From: Chrysoperla carnea
Lineage: Eukaryota > Arthropoda > Insecta > Neuroptera > Chrysopidae
Direction of reading: 5' to 3'
NCBI RefSeq assembly: GCF_905475395.1
Contig: NC_058337.1
Span: 131,027,960 to 131,091,959 of the forward strand
Length of the DNA stretch: 64,000 bases
Shown here: piece after piece, positions 11,460 through 24,500 of the stretch
How the letters are laid out: the number at the start of each line of letters is the position of its first letter
Numbering within the stretch: position 1 is the stretch's first letter
Notes under the pieces: model-generated
The model's input: only the letters and a program-made list of their open reading frames with translations
Told to the model about the DNA's origin: nothing
Databases searched by the model: none
Made by a program: the position numbers and the translations under genes

Positions 11460-14109
11460 TTATACAATTAACAATTTCAATTGTTTTTCATACTCTTCAA
11501 TCTCTTTTTCTTTCTGTTTATACTTTTGTTTATATTCGGCTGCTATTCGGCGTGCCTCATTCAATTGTTTTGTAATTGTTTCAATTTTTGCCATTGCATT
11601 TAATTTCACTTGTGCCAATTGTATGGCTTTTGGTGACACTGTAATTTTATTTTTTGTCATAACAATACGTTTTAATGGTTTTATTGTCACATCATTTATA
11701 TTATGTTGCTGTAGTAGTTGATGATGCTGCTGCTGCTGTGTATTGTTGTGATGCGCATGTGTTGTTGTTGATGCTGTTATATTATTATTTAATAGTTTTT
11801 TAAACATGTTCGATGGATATTTACCACCGGTTAATGCTAGAAATTGATCACTACGTAATGTTATCACTTTACGTCCTTTTAATTTTAATGCGGCTGCTGT
11901 TTTCTCTGATATAGTTTGTGGAGTTGAATCTGGTGATTCTGCTGTTTTTGGTACGTTTAATGTTAGTCGCCCACCATCTATAATATATTAATACAAATTT
12001 TGTAATATTTTTTAAAGAAATCTTTACTAATTGAGTTGTTGAACGAAATTTAGTTCTGATTAACGTCACGAACATAGCACACTGTGTCCAAAAAACGTTT
12101 ATAATCTATGAATTCTCAAAATAATTGAAATAAAATTGAAAAAAAAATTTATTATTATTTTTAATTAAACGACCCAATTGTCTGAAAAAATAGTTTTACA
12201 TCGATTGAATTTGGTTTTTCTTAAAAATAAACCAATTATATATACCGGGTGGACCAGTAACTATTATTATCACCTGAAGTATATTAAAATATATTCGCTA
12301 TAACACATAAATTTTTCCAAGCCAATTTTGACATTCTTCCTTAAACTGTGCTGAAGTTTCCTTGATTATAAAAAAAAACCAACTAGGTTTCGTGTGCGTT
12401 AAATGGAGAATAAATTATTCATGCGCCGTACACATCCATACTTCCTTTACTTTTGACGCGCCACTCTATATATAAATCTCGAGTTTTGGCAGTTCAATTT
12501 CGATTAAAATTTTAGGATTCGTATTTAGTCAGGTCAACGTTTACTGATTTCAATTTTTAAAATCAAATCATGTAAAATCAATTGAAAAAATATATCTATT
12601 CACATTTGATGTAGTTAGCTGCTGCATCCGCCAAATCTTACTCTACAGTGAAAACGCTTTGATTTCTATCAGGTAAACCTCTATTTGAAAAAAATGCAAG
12701 CTGTCAGCTGTCACGCTGTCTTTGCTTTTTTTGCATTGTCGACACTTTACCTCTCAAATGGCATACAATTCAAATCTTGTGTTAGTTGTGGGATATTCAA
12801 GTATTACGTAAGCTAATTTTAAGTGAGGAAAATTGGTATAATTTTCTTACCTGATAATATTAATTGACTTCCATTGGCTAACGTCAATGAAGGATGTTCA
12901 CTGGGTACCGTAGTTAAACCATGATTTTCTAATATTTTATAGGCATTGTTCATATGACTATCAGTATCCACGTCAATCGGTTCATCCGACGACGATTCTT
13001 TTCCCGAATTATTTTCTGTAATTTCTGCAACAAAGATATTTCTCTGAATAAAACAGTCTACCTAGATTTACCCAAAAATTTATCAACTTCCGAAAACAGG
13101 CTTTCAAATTTCCTACCGTTCTGAAATGACTGACACCTAAACCTATTTAATAAAATGCATACCTTTATTATTATCTTGCGAGGATGATTCTGAAACATTT
13201 AATTCCTCTGTTAAACTCTGTGTGGCTGCTAAAGTTGCTCGTTGTAATTCCATATTTTGAGCACGTTCCGTCATCACTTTCATTGCTAATTGAAGTAATT
13301 GTGCTAAATCCATACGATCTTGTTCAATTGCCATCGATAAAGGTGTTTTATCAAATTTACTTACAACATCAACCGCTGCACCATAATTGATTAATAATTT
13401 TATACAATATTCGTGTTCATTTTGTACCGCCCAATGTAATGGAGTCATTTTTAACTAAAACCGATAAAATCATTGTCAATTATAATACCTAAAGAAGGCT
13501 GACTCTTCTTCAGCCACCATGCTTTGAACCATTTGGAACTATTTAAGAATAGAAAAAGCATTTTTATTTCAACGTATTTTAAACAAGATGCGACTAAAGG
13601 AATCATGCAAATAGTATTGCAGAAAGTTTTTGCAAAATCTGCTGTGCTACGATTTTATCAAGAAGTGAAATTTCCCGATTTTAAATTACTTACCATATCT
13701 TTTGCATTTACTTCAGCACCATGTTTCAATAACAATTCTACAACTTCTGAATGTCCTTCATACGCCGCCATATGTAAAGGCGTCCTTTCGACTTTAGTAC
13801 GAGCATCTTTACTAATACCTGCACGAAGTAATACTTCACATGTTTTCACATGATTGCCTTGGGCTGCAAAATGTAACGACGATGTCCCTAACTGTAAACG
13901 AAATTAATGAAAAATATAATATTTCTTTTCAATAAAATTTGTTTTTGTAAATATATTACCCAATCAGTACTGAAGGGTGCACCTTTCCCCATTAATTCAC
14001 GTACAGCTTCGGTATTCCCATCTCTGGAACATTGTAGTAACCGTTTTCCTAATTCCATAACAGGTATTGTATGGGCTCTACTCGTTGTTATCACTTTTGA
14101 ATTATTCAT
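11460..14109 (-). CDS. GA-binding protein subunit beta homologue
   Basis: Five coding exons on the minus strand join in frame: 14109-13960, 13891-13694, 13454-13163, 13024-12851 and 11977-11460, giving 443 residues. Residues about 18-50 (ELGKRLLQ...GAPFSTDW) and the ankyrin repeats to about residue 180 follow the GABP-beta pattern closely, including [13 protein letters not shown] and [13 protein letters not shown]. The C-terminal stretch (about 393-443) is a charged coiled coil, EAxR-AxEYKQK-like, as in the vertebrate dimerisation helix. GABP-beta has no DNA-binding domain; it joins an ETS-domain alpha subunit and supplies activation and tetramer formation at GGAA sites, often on nuclear genes for mitochondrial proteins. 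A His/Gln/Asn-rich run at about 339-365 looks lineage-specific. An acceptor (tttttag) directly precedes the ATG, so a 5' noncoding exon, or a longer N-terminus, lies upstream; the internal Met at residue 18 matches the vertebrate start. Confidence 0.93.
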
Positions 14110-14515
14110 CTAAAAATATCAATCAATTTTGAAGACGTAAACTTGTTAGTAAGTGATCCCTTCGCTACTATATTAAGGTTGTTAGTGTAATAGAAAAACC
14201 GATTTCAGGCGGTTTGGGGTTCTCATTACACTTAAAATTGACTTAAATCGAAAACAGAAACCTTGTAATGTATACGATTTAAATTGCACTCGAATTTTTG
14301 TATCACTTTTTTATCTAAAATGACGAAAATATGGTTTATTTGATTCTTAGATAAATATTTTCTATGAAATTGCATGAATTCGAAGCGAGAAATCACTCTT
14401 CGTACGGAATTTTTGACAAAATCTCGGAAACTACATCGAATCATCAAACAAACCAAATTTTTAGAAGTTCTTGTCAAAATTACCTTGTATACTGAATTTT
14501 ATCGAAATTGGATAT

Positions 14516-14748
14516 CAGTGCCGGATTAACACAGGTCAGAGCTCCTGGGCAATTTCGGGGGCTCTTAAGCGGGGGTCCCATTGTGTGCGGTCCTTTTCAT
14601 ACAAATTTGTATCTGCTTAGTACCCGCTTTTGGTACCCTTCTCGTAAAAATTTGGAGAGTGCACGGGGATCCCTTCTCGTACAAGTAACTTATGAGGGGC
14701 CCCTAAACCCCTAAGGGTTGCAACCCTTTAATAGTTAAACCGTCACTG
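14516..14748. mobile_element. Decayed hAT-type MITE
   Basis: The left end CAGTGCCGGATTAA and the right end TTAAACCGTCACTG are terminal inverted repeats with two differences in 14. The 8-bp flanks (ttggatat and ttcgaaat) agree at 6 of 8 positions, as expected of an old 8-bp target duplication. The interior is far more GC-rich than its surroundings and has no meaningful open frame. Confidence 0.75.
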
Positions 14749-15750
14749 TTCGAAATAACAAATTTTTCTCGATTTTCTTTGAAAACATCGGGTAATTTTT
14801 AAAGTATCGCCTGAAATCATGCATGAAGCTCTGTATTCTTGAGATATTTGCGTTGGAATTCCGAAAAACTACATCTAGCCAAAAAATGAAGTAAATATTT
14901 GTGTTTTTTTTAAATCTTTAAATTAATCCAATCATTCCAAATGTTAAACCAAAACTAATATCGATAAAATCGAAAATATCACAACAATATGTGATCAGCC
15001 AAAATAAAAATCTTTGCCTAGAGAAATTAAAATCCAAACGACATAAAAATCTATTTTATTGTTGGACAATTCCCTTGATTTTTTTATACTTGTTAGATTT
15101 CCCGGATTCCCATAATAATTCATTATATTCCCTGAGATTGTTTCGATTTTCGACAGTTACTACTTGCTTTTCTTGTCAGAAAAGGTCCACAATTCAAACA
15201 CTACACCTTCCCCTAACTTACATTTTGTTGAGGTTTCTTGTCATACAGTTTTAAAAAACATTAAGCAAAATGATTATACTTACTGGAATCATTTTGGCAT
15301 CTATTTTAGTACTGGGGGCAAATTGGATAGATTCACCTAATTCCACCTAAAATTATTCATAAAAAGTTCAAAAATGTATCTCCTGTAGATCAGAATAATT
15401 AAAACGATTTGAATTAAAGCTTACGGGAATGAAAGTAGATGTATCGAAACCAAGAACTCCATCGGACAAAATCATTTCGGATGATACTGCTTGCATTCTG
15501 CCTTAAATATACTTCAAAACATCCTACGGAATACATAATCGTATAAACAAATATACACTTATTTATTGTTTTTATTTAACTAAATATGGCTGTCAAAGAG
15601 GTTATGAAATAAAAAAAATTTTTATCAAAAATAATTATTTAATATATTCTTGAAGGATTTGATCATTTGACAGAAAATTGTTGACATTTTTTTTTTGAAA
15701 TACGATAAAAACATCAACTCTGCACAGGGCAGGATATTCACAAAATAAAT

Positions 15751-15832
15751 CGCCATCTTCTCCTAGGCTTCCTGTTCCTGTTGTTCGAGAACGGAAGTGT
15801 AAAGCACCCATTGTGTATATTTTCTAGTAGGT
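15751..15832 (+). promoter_or_regulatory. Candidate promoter and 5' noncoding exon of the MITD1 gene
   Basis: In a GC-richer patch there are a YY1-like site (cgccatctt, 15751-15759), two ttcctg half-sites and an ETS/GABP-type site (cggaagtg, 15793-15800). These are followed at 15829-15836 by a good donor (ag|gtaaaa). The MITD1 coding exon is preceded by an acceptor (tttctag, 16821-16827), so a short exon ending at 15830 with a 1-kb intron fits. The motif pair is typical of housekeeping promoters. No transcript evidence. Confidence 0.45.
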
Positions 15833-16286
15833 AAAATTGAGGTAGATAAAACGACGATTGGATATTTGCATATTACTTACATTACATTAATAAATATTTT
15901 ATTTTCTAAATCTTGTCGAAAAGAATTTTATTCACATAAGATTTCTGCTTCATCACAAAAGACGCCTTCGAAACGTCATCATTTTTTAACTAGAGACATC
16001 TATAGCACATGTTTGAATTATTTTTAGCGGGAATTTTTTTTATTGTTTTCAAAAGGTATTTGAAATAAATTTTATTTTATAGAGTAAGATATGATTATTA
16101 AGATATTAAACCATTGTCATAACAGGAAAAAAATGTCGAGTTTAATTTATTATGAAAACTACAAATATTCTCCTAGGACAACCCGGGGGCGAGTCATTGA
16201 TAAATTTTATAAAATAGTTCTCATTTTGAATAAAAATCACCTCTTTTGCGATAATTGTTACAGAGGCATGAAAAATTTTATTATAT

Positions 16287-16447
16287 AACAAGTGAAAACA
16301 AACATTTGACTGAGTTAATTGTTGAAATACCATGTATAGACTGTGTTGATGAAGCAATCGTTTGTTTTTTGACGTCACGTAAATAAAAAAAGATATCCAC
16401 TTTTAAATAGCTATACACACACACTGATATTCTCATATTAATGCATA
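16287..16447 (-). mobile_element. Family A element, copy 3, right-end fragment
   Basis: In minus orientation it ends cacttgtt, with the stem-loop and ATACCATG subterminal repeat. It shares the gacgtca..aaagatat stretch only with copy 10, suggesting a subfamily. Confidence 0.8.
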
Positions 16448-16835
16448 CCCTGGTGGAAAAAATATTTGAAAAAAGAATAAGTCTTAGGAAACTTTGAAAA
16501 AGTCTTAGAAACTTTAAAAAAGTATTAAGAATTCTGAATAACTCTGAATTAGACTAGTCCGAAAACGTTGAGAAATTCAAAGTTCCTAAGCTAGACTTTT
16601 TCAGCATTTATCTATTAAATTTTAGTTCAAAGCATGTTCAAATTCACGAGCGACTCTTTTTATCAAAATACAAAGTGAATTTTTAATTTTGGAGGTGTTT
16701 TAATTTTTAGGGAATCCCATCACGTAAGGGGAGGCTGCCAATGGCATTAAAAAAAATCGGGCGACCTAATATGTATGTGTTTTTGTTTTCATAAAATGTA
16801 TTTCAAAATATAAAATTTCTTTTCTAGGTTCGAAA

Positions 16836-19137
16836 ATGAGTTTGGATAGTGCAGCTGCAAAAATATTGCAGCGTGCAGTTGCTTTAGAAAATGAGCAGAA
16901 ATTTACGGAATCGTTGGTTTGTTTTCAAGAAGGGATTGAACTTTTGATGAATTCCCTAAAAGCCGAAAAGAGTGCTGAAAAGAAAAATTATTTACGTGAG
17001 AAAATCGATGGGTATATGACACACGCAGAAAAAATCAAACAACATGTTCAACATTTAAAAGATATTGGAAAATTTCATGAACAAATTAAAATTGAAAATA
17101 ATTCGACATCGCATAGTTATGAGAAAGTATTTGGTCGATTTTTGGAGGATGCTATAATTACGCATATTAAAATTGAGGATCCATATATTCGTAATTTTCA
17201 TCAAGTAATTATCTTAATAAATTAATATTTTAAAACTTTTCGAAAACCGTATAGATTCGTAGAAACCGCATGCAAAATTGTATAAATAGTTGTAGTTACC
17301 CAATACTGCGCTCTTTTTTAAGCAGGACGTGGGATTGTCTCCGTAAATAGATAGTTTATTATAGAAGGAGGGCTTACAGCGCCCACTTACAAACAGCTCA
17401 TAATATGGGCGAAGTCTTTCTTAACCAAGGACATTTATAGCAGATTCTGGAATGAGATTTGTTGACTGATTCGTACACTTTAAATCTTCAGGAACTCGAA
17501 AAACCTATATCGCAAGATTCCAAACTTACTCCCACGTAGCTTTCATTACCCCCACCAATGTTTAGGGTTTTTCCTAATTCGACCTTTGTCGGTAAATTGC
17601 ATTCCAAATTTTGAAAAAAAAGATCTTTTGCTTGCTAGTTAAATTTTCGAATAAGATGGAACTGCTTTTGTTGACATCTACATTTTAAGATATAAAATTC
17701 AATAAAGGAATTTTCAAAGAATTTATACTTCTAGGATTCGATTTTCGATTTATTTTCTCAGGATTTTTATTATAAATTCGTTTCTGTAAAATAATTGATC
17801 GAAAATACTTACGCTTTAATGAATTTGGTTTTAGTGTCAAAATTTGTTACGATTTTGTGAATTAGCAGTAAAAAAATGTTCAAACTTGAAGAAAATTATC
17901 CTTCTGACTACTGAAGATCCGGATAATACACGAGAACAAGTGGAATGGTTCCATTTGATTGGAAAAGGTCTTCATAAATATAATATAGTTTTTCATCATA
18001 CATTTTCCGAATCGTTGCATGATCGGCAAATCACGTAAGTTTAATCATTTTTAGATATTGTGCGTCGGCGTCCCGATATTTAAATTGGAAAATCCCTACA
18101 TGGGATGCTCATTCGTACATGCTAACTCGCGCGATGGCATACAAAATTTGGCTATCTTGCAATACAAACATCTAATGAGACTGAAATAACCGAAAATTGA
18201 TAGATTTGACCCAATATTTCCCACCATCTCTTATCACAATTTCAATTAAAATAAAATCTTTCGACATTTTGTTACCAAAGTAATTAATTGACTTTGTTAA
18301 TAATAATATATAATAGCGATTACTAAATTTTGTTGTTGTTAAAATATTGGACTTTAAAGTTAGGGCTCAGTGCAAAAGTGTCAGCTAATATAAACTGGGC
18401 TCGCTAAACAAACAGTTGTTTTTCGTTGTTTAATTAGATTGTGCCTCTTGCCAAGTAAGTTTTTGGAAATATTTACCACGAAAATGTCTAAAAACTACCG
18501 ATTGGTTTTTATTTTAATTTCTAGATGAATATTTTCTAACTACGTGGATGCGTATTCAGATTTTTGCCCAAGGAAAGTGAATAGAAGTATAAATTTTTGG
18601 CCTAATATTTTGGCGTACACACGTAGTTAGCCAAATAAATCTATGGTAAATCAGCAAGTCAGCGTCCACCGAAGGCCAGCAGCCTTGCTCTACCCCCCCC
18701 TCATATGTTAAGCTAAGACGGGCTAGCTGGATTGACGAATAGAAGAAAGTCAAATCGTAATAAAACTGGTATAAAATCAGCGAAAATTTGACTTTTACGT
18801 TCAAAAATTCTTTAATTTTGAAAAATATGTTAATTTTGAAATTTTTATTGAATTTAATTCTTATGGGAGATGAAATAAATACCACGACACTCGAAATAAA
18901 ATTTATTTGTTATTTGAATAAAACTATACGTGTCTTCAATTTGAAACCAACAATTTTTTATTAAATTTTTGTTTTAGATTGAGTACAGGATGGATAATAA
19001 AAATTGGACGTGGTCTTGATTATTTCAAAGCACCTGAGAATAAATTTACATTAGGTGTATTCGATATGGATTTCCGTCCGTGCCATGAAACAAATGTTGA
19101 TATATTTCATTCCAAAGATGTGAAAATAAGTAGTTGA
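16836..19137 (+). CDS. Mitd1: MIT domain-containing protein 1 homologue
   Basis: Three coding exons, 16836-17204, 17835-18034 and 18978-19137 (stop TGA), join in phases 0 and 2 to give 242 residues, the normal length for MITD1. Residues about 1-80 form a three-helix MIT domain ([18 protein letters not shown]...CFQEGIELL), which in this family binds the MIT-interacting motif of ESCRT-III subunits. Residues about 100-242 are the phospholipase-D-like membrane-binding domain, with the family blocks [43 protein letters not shown] and [13 protein letters not shown]; no catalytic HKD pair is visible, as expected. MITD1 dimers act at the midbody in abscission. The gene is divergent from the GABP-beta gene and convergent with inscuteable. 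An acceptor 9 nt before the ATG implies a 5' noncoding exon. Possible poly(A) signals are ATTAAA at 19303 and AATAAA at 19530. Confidence 0.95.
17205..17834 (+). other. MITD1 intron 1
   Basis: GTAATT donor and TTTTAG acceptor; no feature seen inside. Confidence 0.85.
18035..18977 (+). other. MITD1 intron 2
   Basis: GTAAGT donor and TTTTAG acceptor. A short inverted pair (taactacgtgg near 18538, cacgtagtta near 18620) and a C8 run near 18696 are the only structures noticed. Confidence 0.8.
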
Positions 19138-21501
19138 TAGTTCGCGTAAGAATTAAAATTGTTTTTATAAATTGTACGACAACTTAGGAGTCGCTTCGTG
19201 ATGCACCCCGCCCACCATATGGACATTTGCTGTTATCATTCTCACAATTTCTTATACCTATTTCATATTTATATTTGAATGACTCTCTGAAGTGACATTA
19301 TCATTAAATACAGCTTATCACACAGCATCTCAATATCTTCAGTAGTTTTTTTCATCATGATACACTAGTTTAAATAACAGACGATGCAAGGCTCGTTGAT
19401 TATTGTGCTTTTGAAGTTAATTGGCCTAATTTACGAGTTTTTAAAATCTACACAGACAGAAATTTGTTAACAGTACAGTACCAAGCATACTCTAATTCTG
19501 TTAATTTGCATCTCCTAGACTTAATATAAAATAAATCGGATATCTTGGAGCTAGACTTGTTCCAAAATACAAGATTTTCGTATCAAATTTTGGGCTATAC
19601 CCCAAAAACTACTCATCCGATCGTTAAATGTTCTCGATATTTGTACTTTCGCTCAAAATTTCGCATTTTAAAAAAAAGTAGGTACGAGAAAATCGGGAAG
19701 GTTATTTTTGTCTCCGATTTGGAAATAAAATCATCTTCTAGAGTAATTTTATGTCAGGACAGTGAAATTTTTGAGATGTTTCCTAAAATCGTATACGAAG
19801 GGTAATATCCCGGAGCAATGTCAGCCGATATATCAGAAACGAACCAGATTTTCATGTTTCTGATTCGGGTATAGTTTAATGAAAAAACAGCGAGAAAATT
19901 TAGATATTTATGAAATCTGACCCGACGAAACGACGCCTAAGTGAATAATTACCTTAAATGTATTGTTAATGTTTTAAGACAAAGAACAAAAACCAATGTT
20001 TTATTTTTATTTAATAAAATTTTATATTTAAAAACAAAAAATATATTACAATCATTTTACAACAAACAAATTTATATTTAAATTAAAATAAATTACAAAA
20101 TTTTTAAGATTTTTGACACTTTTTGAAATTATAATTTATAATTTGCTTTATTTGGCAGATATTTTGCAAATCTGAGCACGTTAGTTAACTAACCATTAAA
20201 AATGCGGTTTATGATATCCAAATTTCTTATTGGATAAAAGATGACATACGTCAAAGCGCAAAATATCTGCTAAAGAAGCTGATTTATTAAAAATATTTCA
20301 ATATACGCACACTAATCTGAATAAGACGAGGATAATTGGGAAATTTTTTTGTAATTGAGTTCCTTATAGTTCCAGAACGAAGTTTTATGGTTTTTTTGCA
20401 AAAAATATTTCTCACAGATCAGGCTTGAGGCAGAACTACAGAAACAAATGCTGTCAAAAATATCATACCAGAAAATTATTTCTGTGGATTTGAAAAAATT
20501 CTAAATAGGAACAAATGCTGTTAAAAAAGATGATTATTTGGCAGCACTTATTCCAGATGTCAACCTAAATACATCATCAAGCAGAAGTTGAAAAAAGCTA
20601 GTTGCGAATATTTTATATTGGGAATCTAAATTTCGACCGCTAATTCTTCCTGATCCCACCGTGATTAAATAAATTAAATGCCTTACAGATAAAAATAGTA
20701 GAATAAAATGTTTTTTTGAATCCGTCAATGGCTTTCTTCATCAATTACAGTTTCTAGAATTTCCGTATTTCGAAAATATTTAAGAAGGCTGTAATCATAT
20801 TTTATTACTCAAGTCGTTTCAAATTTATTTTGTTATTATTAATGTACATATTTGAATAAATTTTACGAATTTTCTACCAACTTCCTTTTAATAAACTCGC
20901 AAAGAAATTGGTTGAAAAATTTTCAATGTATATACTAACTTACGTATCCATCTACATAATTCGTAAGCAATCGTAAGCAATCGCGGTACTCCCTCTTTTA
21001 TCGAAACGACACTATTTTTAAACAATGAATTTTGATTAAAACAATTTGACAAATATGACAAATTTGTATGGCACGTTAGAGAGTTGTCGTAGATGGATTG
21101 CCGAATCAACCATTTTACATAACCGTTAGTTGTATAACACAACAGTTCAGTTATGCAAAACAGTTGGAAAATGTTTAGCGGTTTTTCATAATTATTGAAC
21201 TTCAACCCGCACCTGATTCGGGTACAGATTAAATTTTCAGCACATGTAAATGCGTCGTTTTTGCACATGTAATTTGCTAGAGAAGTTAAGACAACGCCTT
21301 TTATGTTAGGGCAAAAAGATGAGTTTGGGATAAGTTATTATATACATTATTTTTAATAATTTTAATCTCATTTAATTTTTACGATTTAATTGTTTGGGGA
21401 ATTAAATCGTAAAAACAATTTTAAAATTTGAGGTATATAATTTAAATAATAATAGGATAGGGCACTATTTTATATACACAAAAATTATTTCACGAGGAAA
21501 A
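19138..21501. other. Convergent intergenic region between MITD1 and inscuteable
   Basis: No gene seen. From about 19540 to 19960 lies one degenerate copy of the repeat found as a tandem pair at 33.7-34.7 kb (common phrases 'aaaactactca' and 'agagtaatttt'). The rest is unremarkable AT-rich sequence. Confidence 0.6.
21376..21415. repeat. Perfect 16-bp hairpin just beyond the inscuteable stop
   Basis: Arms 21376-21391 and 21400-21415 (core tacgatttaatt / aattaaatcgta) are exact reverse complements with an 8-nt loop. They lie 87-126 nt downstream of the inscuteable stop, so they are probably in its 3' UTR. ATTAAA hexamers (minus strand) at 21376-21371 and 21366-21361 follow. Confidence 0.7.
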
Positions 21502-24500
21502 TTACACATAACTTTCATTTTGTGATGAATATGTTAAAAAAGAATCTAATAATCGTGGTTCTACTAATTCCATCGCATCTTGTTCCTTCATAACATTATT
21601 TCCACAATTTGATGCAATTTTTCGAAGCGTTGCCTGTAAAAGAACGAAAAAGTAATTAAAATCAGAGAAAATTGCAACAAACAGAGCTAAAAACAAGGAT
21701 ATAAAGAAGCTGACACAACTCATCATGGTTGTTACGTAACCATTTTTACGTAAAAAGGTGAATCATTCTACAACCTTCGTATTATGTAATTATAACATTA
21801 CATGACGTATTTACGAATAAATTACATAAAAATATTCAACTTACAAGACACGCTACTAATACAGCATCACTGTGACTTCGTTCCCGTTTTTCTTTACAAA
21901 GTCGTACTAATTGATTAACACCGCCAAGTTCTACAACTTGTTGGGAAATACTTCGTTCATTACACAATCTGAAATCGTAAAAATGAAAAAAATTAGATTT
22001 CTTGTGAATAAGAAATTTAGTTTAAATTTTCTTACCTAGAAAGAGCAATCGCGGATTTTTGTTGTAATCGTAAATTAGCTGCTTGCTCCGATGCACGTGT
22101 TTCATCATACACTGTTGGTGGTATTTGTAAAAAGCATAAGAGAGCAGCTACTGCTTTTGCTTCGCCTAGTTGTAATCGTGATTCATTTGCCGCCGACATA
22201 TTAGCTAATAATGTAGCAACTTGTTCCTTTAGAAATACTGAAATTTTTGGTCCACGTTTTTGTACTGTTGTCAATAGTTTTTCCGCGGTATGACATTGTA
22301 ATAATGGCCAAACAGTGGATGGTTCCATACACGAGATATTAGCTAATGCCGCAGCACAAAGTAATAAATTCTGGCAACACTGGGACGTTGTTAAGATTCC
22401 TGTTAAAATTAGAGCAAAATTTTAGAATTTGGATACATAATTTTTGAAATTGAAGACCACATCGAAGGAGACTAGTTAGGTGCCTGGTTTACCCAGTGTT
22501 TTTGCCTGGATACAAGTTTGAGCCTGGGAATGCTTAAATAACGAACTCACCTTATCAACAGTCGTTTAGGCTTCTTCGATGTGGTATTAGCTTAAGGGAT
22601 TGTGCGATACTTACGTGTTAGAGAATTTATTAAAGACTTCGCATTTTCCTTTAATCCAGAAATTGTATGATTATCTTCAATCCATGGAGCAGTTATTTGA
22701 GCAATGACTGCTACTGCTTCAGATAATTCTGGTTCTGGGCGTGAATCTTCTGATAATATATCAGCAATAATTTCAATTCCTCCAGCCTATTAATAACAGA
22801 GTTAATTAATTCCTACTCCAAAAAAATTAATGTTATTTCAACTTACTTGTTCAATCTGCCGAATAGCATCACTCGTTGAACAAACTGTCGCTAAAGCTCG
22901 AAAAGCTGCCGCTCGTAATGTACTTGCTTTGCTATCCAAACATACTGAGAGCAGAGCTCTGGGAGCGCCACATCGTATTAGCAGATTAGTTGCTCCAGTA
23001 CATTGTTGAGATGATACCCAGGTTACACCTTGAACTGCGCCTCGTAAAGCTAATTCAGTAGTAGGTTCGTCTATCATATTTATTAATAGCTGGAAAAAAG
23101 AACGCCAACAATTAATATCAAAATTATGAAAACGGAAAATCGAAATCAGTCAAGTCAATCCTTTATTTCGTCGCAAAAATATTCGCTCTCATGTTTTTCC
23201 TTTAGAAGAGTGGGGTAAACCAAAGATAATATATCAACGTCATAGTGTGATACCCAAGTAAGAAATAAACGCTAAACTTAAGGATGGGACTAAAGTTAAA
23301 CCAGAATTGGTTTTCCAATCCTGATTCGAGCTTGGAACGATACTATCATTCGATATCATTGAGGCAGTTTTGGTTTTCAAGCTGAACCAAAAAAAGAGGT
23401 GTTATAAGTTTTACCGCTATGTTTGTCTGTCTGTGGATTTTGATTTTTTTGGTTTTGTTTGAAAGGTCAAGATGGACTTTAGGGTTCCGTACCCGAAACA
23501 ACTAAAAAATAGGCTATGATCCTCAAAATCGGTTCAGTTTGGGGAAGGCTCTAGAAAAAAGGTAATACAATGGAGAGTGCTCTTAGATACGTTTCAAATG
23601 CGAGTTTAGGGTTCCGTATTCGAAAAATTTCTCGGGGGTTTTATAAATTTTGTAAATTTTACTTGTTGAAATCTTACCTGAATCTGTATAGCCAAAATAC
23701 CACGTTCCACCTCTCTGAACAAAGCTTTCAACTTTTTCACATTTAATTCTAACTCCTCAATTGAACAATCGGTTGTGGTAGCCGTTCGAAGAAAATCACA
23801 TAATTGTAAAATTTCTTGGACATCTTGCCCCCGTTCTTCAGTTTTCGTCAAAGAACTAGCTTGTGAATTAATTATATAATTTAAAATAAATTCGGTGATA
23901 TTTCCATTTAAACTTTGTATCAACGGTGCTAAATGCTCGAATTTATTATTCGATAACTGTCGAAGTATTGTATAAAAATCAGAATAGATAATTTTCGAAT
24001 GGGCGAATAATGATTTGATTGTTATCGTTGCCTGTGTTGCTGATTCAGCTACTTGTCTTGATAAATGAGCAGCCAGCGATTTACTTTGTAAAGTTACCAT
24101 ACATTCAGCTTCGTATAATTTCGATAATTCTTCTAACCACTTAGCAACGGGTGGGGGTTGAGGTGAACTCTTTGGTGATGCTTCTTTTTTATTTTCGATG
24201 ATATTATTAAATATTTTCTTCTGTAAACATAAATTCTGCCTCCTTGAAACAGGACCCATGTTATTATTCGGAGTTGATTGATGATTTGGATTTGGTTCGA
24301 AATTATCAATTGTTATTGGTAAATTTTGTGAGTCATTCGATAAGGGTGACGCAGTTAAATTTGGCTGGATAACATTCGTTTCTTCAAAAGAGATTTCGTT
24401 CGGATCGTATTTTAATTCGTTGCCAGCTGGAGCTGTTTGATTTAATCTATTTGGTTGCCGCTTTTCAGGTAAATAAATGGGTACAGTCCTTGACAGTCTT

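Larger units (their letters stand above)
14110..16827. other. Divergent region between the GABP-beta and MITD1 genes
   Basis: No coding exon seen. It holds a decayed hAT-type MITE, a candidate promoter and first exon for MITD1 and a family A fragment. Stretches near 14200-14480 and 14750-15250 are AT-rich, of the degenerate 'ctcggaaactac' type also seen around 19.6 and 34 kb. The 5' noncoding exon of the GABP-beta gene should be here. Confidence 0.6.

Noticed and set aside
11398..11721. 107-codon open frame on the plus strand
   Set aside because: It is the antisense of the last GABP-beta exon, which has splice sites, frame and homology on its side.
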